Assembly (NCBI GenBank): GCA_018240525.1
Contig: JAFEFN010000013.1
Location: forward strand, 558,001 to 622,000
Origin: Pseudomonadota bacterium
GTDB lineage: Bacteria > Pseudomonadota > Gammaproteobacteria > Steroidobacterales > Steroidobacteraceae
Direction of reading: 5' to 3'
Length of the DNA stretch: 64,000 bases
Shown here: in pieces, positions 49,674 through 58,535 of the stretch
Position numbering within the stretch: the stretch's first letter is position 1
Layout of the letters: each line of letters begins with the position of its first letter
Notes under the pieces: generated by a model
The model's input: the letters and a program-made list of their open reading frames with translations, nothing else
Told to the model about the DNA's origin: nothing
The model's database searches: none
Position numbers and translations under genes: made by a program

Positions 49674-51052
49674 TAGTGGGCGCTCGCTGCGGTGGACTCA
49701 CCCGTGAGGGCGCTGACGAGCCGCTCCAGGCGGTTGAAGCGCGAACCCTTGACCAGCAGGCGCACCTCGGCACCGGCGGTGCCGAGGGCCTGCTGCAGCG
49801 CCGCGGTGAGCGTTGCAACGTCGGGATACCAGTGCGCCCCGGCTCCGAAGCTCTGCGCGGCCCCCGCCATCAGCGGCCCGGTGGCGTAGAGTCGCTCCAC
49901 CCCTCGCTCGCGCGCGAACTCTCCGATGGCGGCATGGGCCTCGGCCGCGTGCTCGCCCAGCTCACCCATGTCCGCGAGCACCAGCCAGCGCCGGCCGCTC
50001 AGGCTCACCAGCACCTCGATGGCGGCATGCACGGAGCTCGGGTTGGCGTTGTAGGAGTCGTCGATCAGCCAGGCTCCATTGGGGGTCTGCTTGAACTGCA
50101 ACCGCCCTGGAACCGCGCGCACCGCAGCGAGGCCCTTGGCGATCTGTGTGAGGCTTGCGCCGGCGCTGCCGGCCGCGGCCGCCGCAGCCAGCGCGTTGGC
50201 GACGTTGTGCGTACCGCCCAGGCGCAACTCGATTTGCGTGCTGCCGTGCGGCGTGGTCAGGCGGAAGCGGGTCCGGAACCCGTCCGCGGCCACGCCGGCA
50301 TGCAGGTTACTGGCGTTGTAGTCCGCCGGCGCCCGCACGCCGAAGGTGACCACGCGGGCGGCGGTGGAGGTGCGCCACAGCGGGGCGAACGCATCGTCGG
50401 CGTTGATCACGGCCACGGCATCCGCGGCGAGGCCTGCGACCATCTCGCCCTCGGCGCGGGCGACGCCTTCGAGCGAGCCGAAGCCCTCGAGGTGCTCCGC
50501 ACCCGCATTGGTGATCATGCCGATGGTGGGACGCGCGTTCGCCACCAGCGCGGCCACCTCGCCGGGGTGGTTGGCGCCCATCTCGATGACCGCGTAGCGG
50601 TGCGCATCGGTGAGTCGCAGCAGCGTGAGGGGCACGCCGATGTGGTTGTTCAGGTTGCCGCGCGTGGCCAGGCATTCACCGGCCTGGGAGAGGATCGCGG
50701 CCGTCATCTCCTTGGCGGTGGTCTTGCCGTTGCTGCCGGCGACCCCCACGAGGGGCCCTGCAAAGTGCTCGCGCCAGGTGCGCGCCGCGCGCTCCAGGGC
50801 CGCCTGGGTGTCGGGCACCACGATCTGTGGCAGCGCGACCGGTTGCAGCGTGGAGACCACGGCTCCGGCGGCGCCGGCCTTGGCGGCCGCGCCCACGAAG
50901 CTGCTGCCGTCGAAGTTGGGACCGCTCAGGGCGATGAAGAGCTGCCCGGTGGTGAGTATGCGCGAGTCGCTGACCACGTCCGTGAAGGGGCCGTCGGGCC
51001 CGTTCAGGCGCCCGCCGCAGGCGCGCGCGAACTCTGCCAGGGTGCGCTTCAT
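49673..51052 (-). CDS. murF: UDP-MurNAc-tripeptide--D-alanyl-D-alanine ligase MurF
   Basis: Adds D-Ala-D-Ala to the UDP-MurNAc tripeptide. ATP loop [14 protein letters not shown], later [16 protein letters not shown] and the C-terminal [12 protein letters not shown], all typical. 459 residues. It overlaps murE by four bases (ATGA) and mraY by one. Confidence 0.98.
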   Translation of the reverse strand: MKRTLAEFARACGGRLNGPDGPFTDVVSDSRILTTGQLFIALSGPNFDGSSFVGAAAKAGAAGAVVSTLQPVALPQIVVPDTQAALERAARTWREHFAGPLVGVAGSNGKTTAKEMTAAILSQAGECLATRGNLNNHIGVPLTLLRLTDAHRYAVIEMGANHPGEVAALVANARPTIGMITNAGAEHLEGFGSLEGVARAEGEMVAGLAADAVAVINADDAFAPLWRTSTAARVVTFGVRAPADYNASNLHAGVAADGFRTRFRLTTPHGSTQIELRLGGTHNVANALAAAAAAGSAGASLTQIAKGLAAVRAVPGRLQFKQTPNGAWLIDDSYNANPSSVHAAIEVLVSLSGRRWLVLADMGELGEHAAEAHAAIGEFARERGVERLYATGPLMAGAAQSFGAGAHWYPDVATLTAALQQALGTAGAEVRLLVKGSRFNRLERLVSALTGESTAASAH

Positions 51053-52554
51053 GCCGGCATCCCCGCGAGCGCCTCGCTGACGACCGCCTGGTCTCTGAAC
51101 GGACGGCGTTCGCTGCCGACGATCTGGTAGTCCTCGTGACCCTTGCCCGCGACCAGCACGACGTCGTCCTGGACGGAGCGCTCCAGCGCCATGCGGATCG
51201 CCAGCGCGCGGTCGTGCTCGACGACGTGCGGGGACGCGCCGACGCCATCCAGGATGTCGGCCACGATGCGCGCGGGGTCCTCGCTGCGCGGGTTGTCGTC
51301 GGTAATGATCAGATCGTCAGCGAGTTCCGCGGCAATGCGTCCCATCATCGGCCGCTTGCCGGCATCGCGGTCCCCGCCGCAGCCGAACACGACACGCAGC
51401 ACGCCACGGCAGTGCAGGCGCGCCGCCCGCAGCGCGTTGGCGAGCGCATCCGGCGTGTGGGCGTAGTCGACGATGGCAAGCGGGGTGCGGCCGCGGCCGC
51501 CGAACATTTCCATACGACCACTGGCGGCGCGGCACTTGCCAAGCGCACGCACCGCCTCCCCGAGCGGCACTCCCCAGGCGAGCAGCACGGCGAGCACGGC
51601 GAGGGTGTTATCGACGTTGAACTCCCCGATCAGCCGCGCCGCCAACTCCGCCGTGCCCCAGCTCGAGTGCACCTCGATCAGGAGTCCGCTCGGGTCGGGC
51701 CTCACCCGCGATGCGCGCACGAACTGTGCCACGGCCGGAATGTCCTGGCCGAGCCGGGTGGTGACGATCAGCGAGGCCGCATCGCCCGAGCGCGCCAGCT
51801 GCGCGCCGAACGGATCGTCGATGTTGATGACGCGGTGCGACAGATCCGGCCAGGCGAACAGGCGCGCCTTGGCCTCGCCATAGGCCTCCATCGTGCCGTG
51901 GTAGTCCAGGTGATCGCGCGTGAGGTTGGTGAACACCGCGGTGTTGAAGCGCACGCCGTTCACACGCGCCTGGTCCAGGGCGTGCGATGAGACCTCCATG
52001 CAGACGCACTCCGCGCCCAGGGCCTTCAGCTGCGCCAGCTGGCGCTGGACGGTGACGGCGTCCGAGGTCGTGTGCACGGTCGGTGTCACGTGCGCCGGCC
52101 GCCCGTAGCCGAGCGTGCCGATGTAGGCTGCCGGGCGGTGACAGTGCTCCAGAGCCTGCGCCAGCAGCCATGCACACGTGGTCTTGCCGTTCGTGCCGGT
52201 GATTCCGGCGATCGTCAGCTGCTGCGAGGGCGCGGCAAAGAAGCGATCGGCGATGTAGCCGATGCGCTCGCTCAGATCCCGGACCCCTGCGACGAAGATG
52301 CCGGCCGGCAAGCGGGGCGCCTCCGTCACGCCCTCCTGCTCGTAGAGAATGGCACGTGCGCCGCGCGTCACCGCCTCGGCGGCGAATCGCAGGCCGTGGT
52401 GCGTGCGGCCATTGCAGGCCAGGAACAGCGCGCCGGGGGTCACGGCACGACTGTCCAGGGTGAGATCGCTCACCATGAGGTCCGCGGGCACCTCGGCCAT
52501 GCCGGCGGTAATCTCCCCGAGCAGGCGCGGAATGGTCACGGCTGCCGGGCTCAT
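51049..52554 (-). CDS. murE: UDP-MurNAc-L-Ala-D-Glu--meso-diaminopimelate ligase MurE
   Basis: Adds the third residue of the stem. ATP loop [14 protein letters not shown]; the acid-amine pocket shows DDNPRSEDP, the DNPR form that marks meso-diaminopimelate rather than lysine use. 501 residues. It overlaps ftsI and murF by four bases each. Confidence 0.98.
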   Translation of the reverse strand: MSPAAVTIPRLLGEITAGMAEVPADLMVSDLTLDSRAVTPGALFLACNGRTHHGLRFAAEAVTRGARAILYEQEGVTEAPRLPAGIFVAGVRDLSERIGYIADRFFAAPSQQLTIAGITGTNGKTTCAWLLAQALEHCHRPAAYIGTLGYGRPAHVTPTVHTTSDAVTVQRQLAQLKALGAECVCMEVSSHALDQARVNGVRFNTAVFTNLTRDHLDYHGTMEAYGEAKARLFAWPDLSHRVINIDDPFGAQLARSGDAASLIVTTRLGQDIPAVAQFVRASRVRPDPSGLLIEVHSSWGTAELAARLIGEFNVDNTLAVLAVLLAWGVPLGEAVRALGKCRAASGRMEMFGGRGRTPLAIVDYAHTPDALANALRAARLHCRGVLRVVFGCGGDRDAGKRPMMGRIAAELADDLIITDDNPRSEDPARIVADILDGVGASPHVVEHDRALAIRMALERSVQDDVVLVAGKGHEDYQIVGSERRPFRDQAVVSEALAGMPA

Positions 52555-54299
52555 GGCAGCGCCGCCGTGCGCATGGTGCCCAGGGCAGGACTCTCGGGCA
52601 TCTCGTCCGGGACGTTCACCGGGGCATCCGGGGCCACCGCCAGCAGGCGCAGCGCCCCGCCCACCACTTTGGAGAAAACCGGAGCGGCCACCTCACCGCC
52701 ATGGTGCTTGCCGGCGCTGGGCTCATCGATGACGACCACGGCGGCAAGGCGCGGTGCGGTCGTCGGCGCGACCCCGCCGAACACGGCCATGTAGCGGTCG
52801 CTGGAGTAGCCACCCGCTTCGGCCTTGAATGCGGTGCCGGTCTTGCCCGAGACGCGGTAGCCGGGGATGGCCGCGAGCTTGCCCGTGCCCTCGGCGGCGA
52901 CCACCGACTCGAGCATCCCGACCAGCATGCGACCGACACGCTCATCCAGTACGCGCTCCCCCGGGGGTACCCCGTCCACTCGCATGAACGACACCGGGCG
53001 CGCGACGCCGAAACCGCCGACGGTGGCGTAGCCGTGCGCGAGCTGCAGCGGGGTAACCGAGAGACCGTAGCCGTGCGACATCGTTGCAATGCCGATCGGA
53101 CGCCACTGGGAATAGTTGGGCAGCAGGCCCGCGGACTCACCCGGGTAGCCGCTGGTGGTGACCTGGCCGAAGCCCAGGTGGTTGAGCGTCTCCCAGATCT
53201 CCTGCGGCGGCAGCGACAGGGCCAGGTGCGCCATGCCGACGTTGGAGCTCTTGGCGAGCACCGTGGCGAGGTTGATGGCGCCGAAGTTGTGCTCGTCGTC
53301 GAAGACCCGCGCGCCGACTTTGATGAATCCCGGCGAGGTGTCGATGATGCTGCGGTTGTCGTATTTGCCGGTGGCCAGCCCCGCGGCCACGAAGAAGGGC
53401 TTGATCGAGGAGCCCGGCTCGAAGATGTCGGTCGCCGCCCGGTTGCGGTAGGTCGAGGCCTGGATCTGGTCGCGGTCGTTCGGGTTGTAGGCCGGCTGGT
53501 TCACCATGGCGAGCACTTCGCCGGTTTCCACGTCGATGACGACGATGGAACCGGCGCGGGCGCGCTCGTCGCGAATCGCCGCCTTGAGCTCCCGGTAGGC
53601 CAGGTACTGGATGCGCAGGTCGATCGACAGGACCAGGTCGCGCCCGGGACGGGTGGGCCGGATGCTCTCGACGTTCTGCACGATCCTTCCGTAGCGGTCC
53701 TGGATGACGCGCTTGGCGCCGTCCTCGCCGGCCAGCCAGTGGTCGAAGGCCAGCTCCAGGCCCTCCTGGCCGGCATCGTCGACGTTGGTGAAGCCGAGCA
53801 GGTGGCCGGTCACCTCACCCGCCGGGTAATAGCGGCGGTACTCGCGCGCGGTGTACACCCCCGGAATGCCGAGGGCCTTGATCTGCTCGGCCTCGGCCGG
53901 CTGGCGGTGGCGGGCGACGTAGAGGAACTCGCGGTCGAGGTTGCTGGTGATGCGCCGCATCAGCTCCTGGCGGTCGAGCTTCAGGGCCGCCGCCAGGCGC
54001 GGGATCTGGTCGGTGGCGAGGGCCAGTTCGCTCGGGTTTACCCAGATCGAGTCCACCGGGGTGCTCACGGCCAGCGGCTCGCCGTAGCGGTCGGTCACCG
54101 TACCGCGGTGCGCGGCGATTTCCACCACGCGGGAGAAGCGTGCACGACCCTCCTTGGCCAGGAAACCGTGCTCGACCAGCTGCAGGTTGACGGCCCGGTA
54201 CACCAAGCCGAGCGCACAGGCGGCCAGCAGGGACAGCAGCAGGTAGGCGCGCCAGCGGAAGCTGCCGGACGCGTCCGGGCGTGGAGCGCGGGATCTCAT
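52551..54299 (-). CDS. ftsI: Septal peptidoglycan transpeptidase FtsI (PBP3)
   Basis: Class B penicillin-binding protein that crosslinks septal wall. Short cytoplasmic tail, one membrane helix (about 17-38), a dimerisation/pedestal domain, then the transpeptidase domain with Ser-x-x-Lys in PGSSIKP (near 295), Ser-x-Asn in KSSNVGM and Lys-Thr-Gly in SGKTGTAFK (near 485). 582 residues. It overlaps ftsL and murE by four bases each (ATGA). Confidence 0.98.
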   Translation of the reverse strand: MRSRAPRPDASGSFRWRAYLLLSLLAACALGLVYRAVNLQLVEHGFLAKEGRARFSRVVEIAAHRGTVTDRYGEPLAVSTPVDSIWVNPSELALATDQIPRLAAALKLDRQELMRRITSNLDREFLYVARHRQPAEAEQIKALGIPGVYTAREYRRYYPAGEVTGHLLGFTNVDDAGQEGLELAFDHWLAGEDGAKRVIQDRYGRIVQNVESIRPTRPGRDLVLSIDLRIQYLAYRELKAAIRDERARAGSIVVIDVETGEVLAMVNQPAYNPNDRDQIQASTYRNRAATDIFEPGSSIKPFFVAAGLATGKYDNRSIIDTSPGFIKVGARVFDDEHNFGAINLATVLAKSSNVGMAHLALSLPPQEIWETLNHLGFGQVTTSGYPGESAGLLPNYSQWRPIGIATMSHGYGLSVTPLQLAHGYATVGGFGVARPVSFMRVDGVPPGERVLDERVGRMLVGMLESVVAAEGTGKLAAIPGYRVSGKTGTAFKAEAGGYSSDRYMAVFGGVAPTTAPRLAAVVVIDEPSAGKHHGGEVAAPVFSKVVGGALRLLAVAPDAPVNVPDEMPESPALGTMRTAALP

Positions 54300-54574
54300 G
54301 GCGCGACGATCTCGATCTCCTTCGGAGGCGGCATCGCCATGTGCAGCTTCGCGTTCGCGACGCGCTCAACGAAGGCATGGGTCGACCAGGCGCTCTGCTC
54401 GAGCTGCAGCTGACCCCACTCGATCTCCAGGTTGTCGCGCCTGCCGTTGAGAGCCTCGAGCTCGATGAACAGCGTCCGGGCGCGGTGCTTGCACCAGATC
54501 GCCCCCGCGGCAGACCCCAGCGCCGCGAGCCACAGCACTGGCACGGCGATCATGAGCGTGCGCCGGCTGATCAT
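54296..54574 (-). CDS. ftsL: Cell division protein FtsL
   Basis: A 92-residue bitopic protein that forms a complex with FtsB and FtsQ and activates FtsWI. One membrane helix (about 6-26) is followed by a coiled coil (LFIELEALNGRRDNLEIEWGQL) and the short ending AKLHMAMPPPKEIEIV. Sequence is poorly conserved, but size, topology and place between rsmH and ftsI are decisive. Start and stop overlap both neighbours by four bases. Confidence 0.93.
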   Translation of the reverse strand: MISRRTLMIAVPVLWLAALGSAAGAIWCKHRARTLFIELEALNGRRDNLEIEWGQLQLEQSAWSTHAFVERVANAKLHMAMPPPKEIEIVAP

Positions 54575-55533
54575 GGCAGCCGGGCTGCGACGCGCAGCAA
54601 TGCGCTGCGCGCACGCGGGTTGCGCTCGATCTCCGCCGCGCCCGGTCGCACCTTGCGGCCGACCGGGGCCAGGCGCGGCCGGGCCTGGGCCGGAACCACG
54701 GCCAGACGCCGCAGCGCCGGGTCGACCTGCGACTCACGCTGTATGAAGTTCTTCACCGCCCGGTCCTCGAGCGAGTGGAAGCTGATGACGGCCAGGCGGC
54801 CGCCGGGACTGAGGACCTTGACCGCGGCCGCGAGGCCCTGCTCGATCTGGCCCAGCTCGTCGTTGATGAACATGCGCAGGGCCTGGAAGGTGCGCGTGGC
54901 GGGATGCTTGCCCGGCTCGCGCGTGCGGACTGCGCCGGCGACCACGTCCGCAAGCTCCGCGGTACGGGTCAGGGGCGCCTTCGCGCGCGCATTCACGATC
55001 GCCTGCGCCACGCGGCGGGCGAAGCGTTCCTCCCCGAAACTCGAAATCACCTGGCGAATCTCGTCGAGGCTCGCCCGAGCGAGCCAGGCTGAGACGGGAG
55101 CACCACGCGTCGGGTCCATGCGCATATCGAGCGGGCCGTCGGCGCGGAAGCTGAAGCCGCGCTGCGGGTCGTCGAGCTGCGGCGAGGACACCCCGAGATC
55201 GAAGAGCACGCCCCGGCAAGGACGATCGTGCGCGTGTGCTGGCACGAGTGCGCCGAGCTCGGCAAACGGCGCATGGACGAGCGTAATCCGCATTTCGTCG
55301 GCAAAGCGCTCGCGGCCGGCCGCGATGGCCTGCGGATCCCGGTCGATCGCGAGCAGGCGGCCTTCTCGACCCAGGGCCTGGAGGATGAGTGCCGAATGGC
55401 CACCGCGCCCGAACGTCGCATCGACATAATAACCGCCCGCTTCCAGGGCTAGCCCTTCAAGAGCCTCCGCGGCAAGCACCGGTATGTGCTCATCCACGTG
55501 CGAAGCGGCCTCCCGCCTCCCTGAGTGCTTCAA
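54571..55533 (-). CDS. rsmH: 16S rRNA (cytosine1402-N4)-methyltransferase RsmH
   Basis: Methylates N4 of C1402 in 16S rRNA (formerly MraW); the partner that adds the 2'-O-methyl, RsmI, is also in this window. The SAM site is VDATFGRGGHSALIL; LFDLGVSSPQLDDPQRGFSF is the other hallmark. I use the TTG at 55533, preceded by GGAAG; a GTG at 55497 (giving MDEHIPVL) is an alternative. 320 residues, overlapping ftsL by four bases. Confidence 0.96.
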   Translation of the reverse strand: MKHSGRREAASHVDEHIPVLAAEALEGLALEAGGYYVDATFGRGGHSALILQALGREGRLLAIDRDPQAIAAGRERFADEMRITLVHAPFAELGALVPAHAHDRPCRGVLFDLGVSSPQLDDPQRGFSFRADGPLDMRMDPTRGAPVSAWLARASLDEIRQVISSFGEERFARRVAQAIVNARAKAPLTRTAELADVVAGAVRTREPGKHPATRTFQALRMFINDELGQIEQGLAAAVKVLSPGGRLAVISFHSLEDRAVKNFIQRESQVDPALRRLAVVPAQARPRLAPVGRKVRPGAAEIERNPRARSALLRVAARLP

Positions 55534-55567
55534 AGGACTTCCGCCCAGCCAACCTCGTCCAAGACCC

Positions 55568-56020
55568 CTAGATCGACAGTTGTTCGAGCTCGGAGGGCAG
55601 ATCGGTTCCGGATTCTTCGTTCTTCAGCCACAGGTCGCGCCGCTCGTTCCAGCGCACCTCGTCCCACAGCTCAAAGCGATTCCCCTGGCCGATCAGCATT
55701 CCGTGCCGTCCGAGCCGGGCGAACTCGCGCAGCTCAGGCGGCAGCAGGACCCTGCCATGCCCGTCCAGGGGCAGATCCGTCGCATGGCCGACCATCAGCC
55801 GCTGCAGCCTGCGCGCGGTCGCGTTCAGGCTGGGCAGCGCCATCAGCTTGCGTTCGATCTGCTCCCATTCGGGCAGGGGATAGATGAGGAGGCACTGGTC
55901 ACGATCGACGGTGACGACCAAGTTTCCCTGGGCGAGCTCATTGATCTGCCCCCGATACCGGGTCGGCATGACCATTCGCCCCTTGTCGTCCAGGGTGATT
56001 TTTGTTGCACCGCGAAACAT
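55568..56020 (-). CDS. mraZ: Transcriptional regulator MraZ
   Basis: First gene of the dcw cluster and repressor of its own promoter in E. coli. Two AbrB/SpoVT-like units are visible, each with the DxxGR core: LDDKGRMVMPTRYR and LDGHGRVLLPPELRE. 150 residues. Its likely targets, TGGG repeats ten bases apart, lie upstream and overlap the predicted start of transcription. Confidence 0.97.
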   Translation of the reverse strand: MFRGATKITLDDKGRMVMPTRYRGQINELAQGNLVVTVDRDQCLLIYPLPEWEQIERKLMALPSLNATARRLQRLMVGHATDLPLDGHGRVLLPPELREFARLGRHGMLIGQGNRFELWDEVRWNERRDLWLKNEESGTDLPSELEQLSI

Positions 56021-56040
56021 GGCCCGTGGGGCGTCTTATC

Positions 56041-56104
56041 GCCCATCTCCCCCCACTTTCTCCCACTGGGTGCCACTATAGAAATCAGCGGCAAACTATG
56101 TCAA
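56041..56104 (-). promoter_or_regulatory. dcw promoter with MraZ-binding repeats
   Basis: On the minus strand TTGACA (56104-56099), 18 bases, TATAGT (56080-56075) form a near-consensus sigma70 promoter. Directly downstream are TGGCA, TGGGA, TGGGG and TGGGC at exact ten-base steps (56075, 56065, 56055 and 56045), the known pattern of MraZ boxes, the first one degenerate. Autorepression by MraZ is inferred from the family. Confidence 0.85.
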
Positions 56105-56333
56105 TTGAAATAGTGAGAAATTCGTCGCAGTCACAACGACTTATGGAAAAAAACACAGTATCCCGCGATGCAATCGCACCATTGGTTCATAGCAATCAGC
56201 AGGTTGCCAGCCGAACCTTATACAGTTCATCAGCATTGCCGTTCCTGTATCGAGCGACGGCCCACCTGCCGCTCGGGGCCGAAGCCCCGAGATGTGACAT
56301 AACGCGCAGGAATCACGGTCCCGCCTCCCTAAG
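56105..56333. other. AT-richer intergenic region between mraZ promoter and the split spermidine-synthase-like gene
   Basis: With the mraZ leader this makes a 313-base gap without genes. This part is clearly richer in A and T than its surroundings. It contains a short inverted repeat GCGAT-GCA-ATCGC (56165-56177) and a neat hairpin CTCGGGGC-CGAA-GCCCCGAG (56272-56291) about 40 bases before the next ATG. No RNA gene or promoter can be assigned. Confidence 0.5.
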
Positions 56334-56975
56334 ATGCGGCGCGTGAACGCCGGGATCGATCGCCAAGCTGCCACCCCGTCTGCCAGGAACGGTTACCTGG
56401 CGGCGCTGTTCTTCCTCTCGGGCATGGCGGCGCTCATCTACCAGGTGTGTTGGCAACGTCTGCTGTTCGAGGCCTTCGGCGTCGACATGGAGTCCGTGAC
56501 GATCATCGTTTCAACATTCATGTTGGGGTTGGGGATAGGCGCACTGTTAGGAGGGGAAGTCGCCGACAGGTTGCCCGGTCAGACGCTGACGCTGTTCGCG
56601 GCGATCGAGCTGTGCATTGCCGCATTCGGTATATGCAGCCCCTGGCTGATCCATGCGACGGGCGCGGTCGCCGCCCGCAATTCTCTCGTCACCATTGCCG
56701 CGGTGAATTTCCTTTTGTTGCTTTTCCCTACCACGCTGATGGGAGCAACGCTGCCGATCCTCGTGACGCATGTCGTGCGCCACTATCGTAACGTCGGTGT
56801 GTCGATCGGCCTGCTCTACTTTGCCAACACGCTCGGGGCGGCACTGGGGGCTGCGCTCACCGGCATGCTGGTGCTCTATTACTTCGGCCTGAGCACGACC
56901 ATCTATTTTGCCGCCTTCCTCAATGTCCTCGTGAGCGTCACGGTGTGGACTGGATTGAGAAACCGGCGTGTTTAG
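56334..56975 (+). CDS. Spermidine-synthase-like membrane protein, N-terminal part
   Basis: A 213-residue membrane protein with six hydrophobic helices. It matches the first half of the membrane region of fused membrane/spermidine-synthase proteins (FFLSGMAALIYQVCWQRLLFEAFG is the usual opening). It ends in a TAG that overlaps the next gene's GTG by eight bases in a +1 frame. The two products together (731 residues) equal one normal fused protein. So this is either a natural two-gene form, a recent frameshift or a frameshifted single gene. A GTG at 56343 is an alternative start; no good ribosome site is seen for either. Confidence 0.75.
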   Translation: MRRVNAGIDRQAATPSARNGYLAALFFLSGMAALIYQVCWQRLLFEAFGVDMESVTIIVSTFMLGLGIGALLGGEVADRLPGQTLTLFAAIELCIAAFGICSPWLIHATGAVAARNSLVTIAAVNFLLLLFPTTLMGATLPILVTHVVRHYRNVGVSIGLLYFANTLGAALGAALTGMLVLYYFGLSTTIYFAAFLNVLVSVTVWTGLRNRRV

Positions 56976-58524
56976 CTTCCCGTGGTGGCTGTCGCTGTCG
57001 ATCGGCTTCCTCAGTCTGAGCGAGGAGATCCTGTGGGTGCGCGCCGCGGGCTTCGCCTTCGAGACGCTACCCTTCGCCTTCGCATTCGTTCTGGCGTGTT
57101 ATCTGATCGGCATTGCGCTCGGGGCCGCCTACGGCAAGCGCCTGTGCGCCCGCGTCAGCAACCTGTACGGCGCGGCGGCGCTGGTACTTGCCGCGGCGAG
57201 CGTCGCGGATGCCTCGGTGCCCGTACTGATCGGCGGCCTGCTGCACGAAAACTTTCAGTACAAGTTCCTGCTATTCGCGCTGCAGATCACCGTAACAGCC
57301 GGACTCAAGAGCATTCTCTTCCCGATCGCGCACCACTTGGGCTCGGTTGCGCAGGGCACGCGCGTGGGGCGTTCCGTTTCGCGCATCTACTTCGGCAATA
57401 TCATCGGAGCAACGCTCGGCCCGCTGGTCACGGGCTTCGTTGCGCTGGATCATCTCAGCGTCGATGAATGCTTCGCCCTATCCGCGGCTGCCTGCCTGCT
57501 GCTGTCGATGCTTTGCGTGCTGCACAGCCGCAACTGGAGGCTGATCGCGGCACCTGCCGTAGCCGCAGCGCTGCTCAGCACTTTCTCGGCCCGGATCGTG
57601 CAGCCAGGGCCGGGAGCACTTCGCGTCGTGGCCGTGGGCAACAAGTACATGACCCATTGGGCCTCGAACCGACACGGTATCGTGCACACGGTGAAGGTCA
57701 ACGTGGGCGACTACGTGTTCGGCGGCAACGTTTACGACGGCATCGCAGCGATCGACGTGAACGTCAACGCCAATCGCCTCGACCGCCTGTATCTACTGGC
57801 ATTGCTTCATCATCAGCCGAAGCGCGTACTGTCCATCGGCATGTCGACTGGCGCCTGGATACGTGCCGTGCAGGGGTTTGCGGGTGTCGAGACGATCGAC
57901 GTGGTCGAGATCAACCCTGCCTACGTCGATCTCACCCGTCAGTACCCAGACTTGGCGCCGTTACTCGGTGACCCACGAGTGCACATCCATATTGACGACG
58001 GGCGTCGCTGGCTCAGGCGGAATCCTGACTTGCGGTACGACTTGGTTATCCAGAACACCACTTACCATTGGCGCGCCAACGCCGACAACCTGCTCTCGCA
58101 GGAGTATCTGCAGAACGTGAAGGCGCACATGGCTCCCGGTGCGGTCCTGACCACGAACGCCACGGGCTCATTCGACGTGCTGGCGACGATGGCTGCGGTG
58201 TTTCCGTATGCATATCGCTATGCCAACTTCGGCTATGCCTCTGATCATGCGCTGGTGCCGAACTTGTCGCTGCTTCTGACTTTACGGCGTCCCGACGGGG
58301 AACCCTTTTCGCTCACGAACGTGCCGATGACCAGCGTCGTTGGATTGCTCAGTGTCGCTAAGCTGCAGGAAGCCGGCCCGTTCATCGCCAGTCGCAATGT
58401 GGATGCGCGCATCATCACCGACGACAACCTCGTCACCGAGTACCGGCACGGCAGGCGCATCGGACCGCGATGGCTGCAGGCCTTGCAGCCCGCAACGGCA
58501 CCGGAGTTCGGACTCGACGATTAG
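56968..58524 (+). CDS. Spermidine-synthase-like protein, membrane and catalytic-fold part
   Basis: 518 residues: about six membrane helices (to about 210, with FLSLSEEILWVRAAGFAF), then a soluble Rossmann-type domain like spermidine synthases. The nucleotide/SAM-type loop is VLSIGMSTGAW followed by the acidic VVEINPAY and DDGRRWL, and YDLVIQNTTYHW. Whether it transfers aminopropyl groups is unknown; the typical catalytic Asp of polyamine synthases (DxTDP) is replaced by IQNTTYH, which argues for another reaction. It lies between the dcw promoter and lpoA, where relatives have rsmI or rnpB, so it looks like an insertion. Confidence 0.75.
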   Translation: MFSFPWWLSLSIGFLSLSEEILWVRAAGFAFETLPFAFAFVLACYLIGIALGAAYGKRLCARVSNLYGAAALVLAAASVADASVPVLIGGLLHENFQYKFLLFALQITVTAGLKSILFPIAHHLGSVAQGTRVGRSVSRIYFGNIIGATLGPLVTGFVALDHLSVDECFALSAAACLLLSMLCVLHSRNWRLIAAPAVAAALLSTFSARIVQPGPGALRVVAVGNKYMTHWASNRHGIVHTVKVNVGDYVFGGNVYDGIAAIDVNVNANRLDRLYLLALLHHQPKRVLSIGMSTGAWIRAVQGFAGVETIDVVEINPAYVDLTRQYPDLAPLLGDPRVHIHIDDGRRWLRRNPDLRYDLVIQNTTYHWRANADNLLSQEYLQNVKAHMAPGAVLTTNATGSFDVLATMAAVFPYAYRYANFGYASDHALVPNLSLLLTLRRPDGEPFSLTNVPMTSVVGLLSVAKLQEAGPFIASRNVDARIITDDNLVTEYRHGRRIGPRWLQALQPATAPEFGLDD

Positions 58525-58535
58525 GCGCGCACGGG

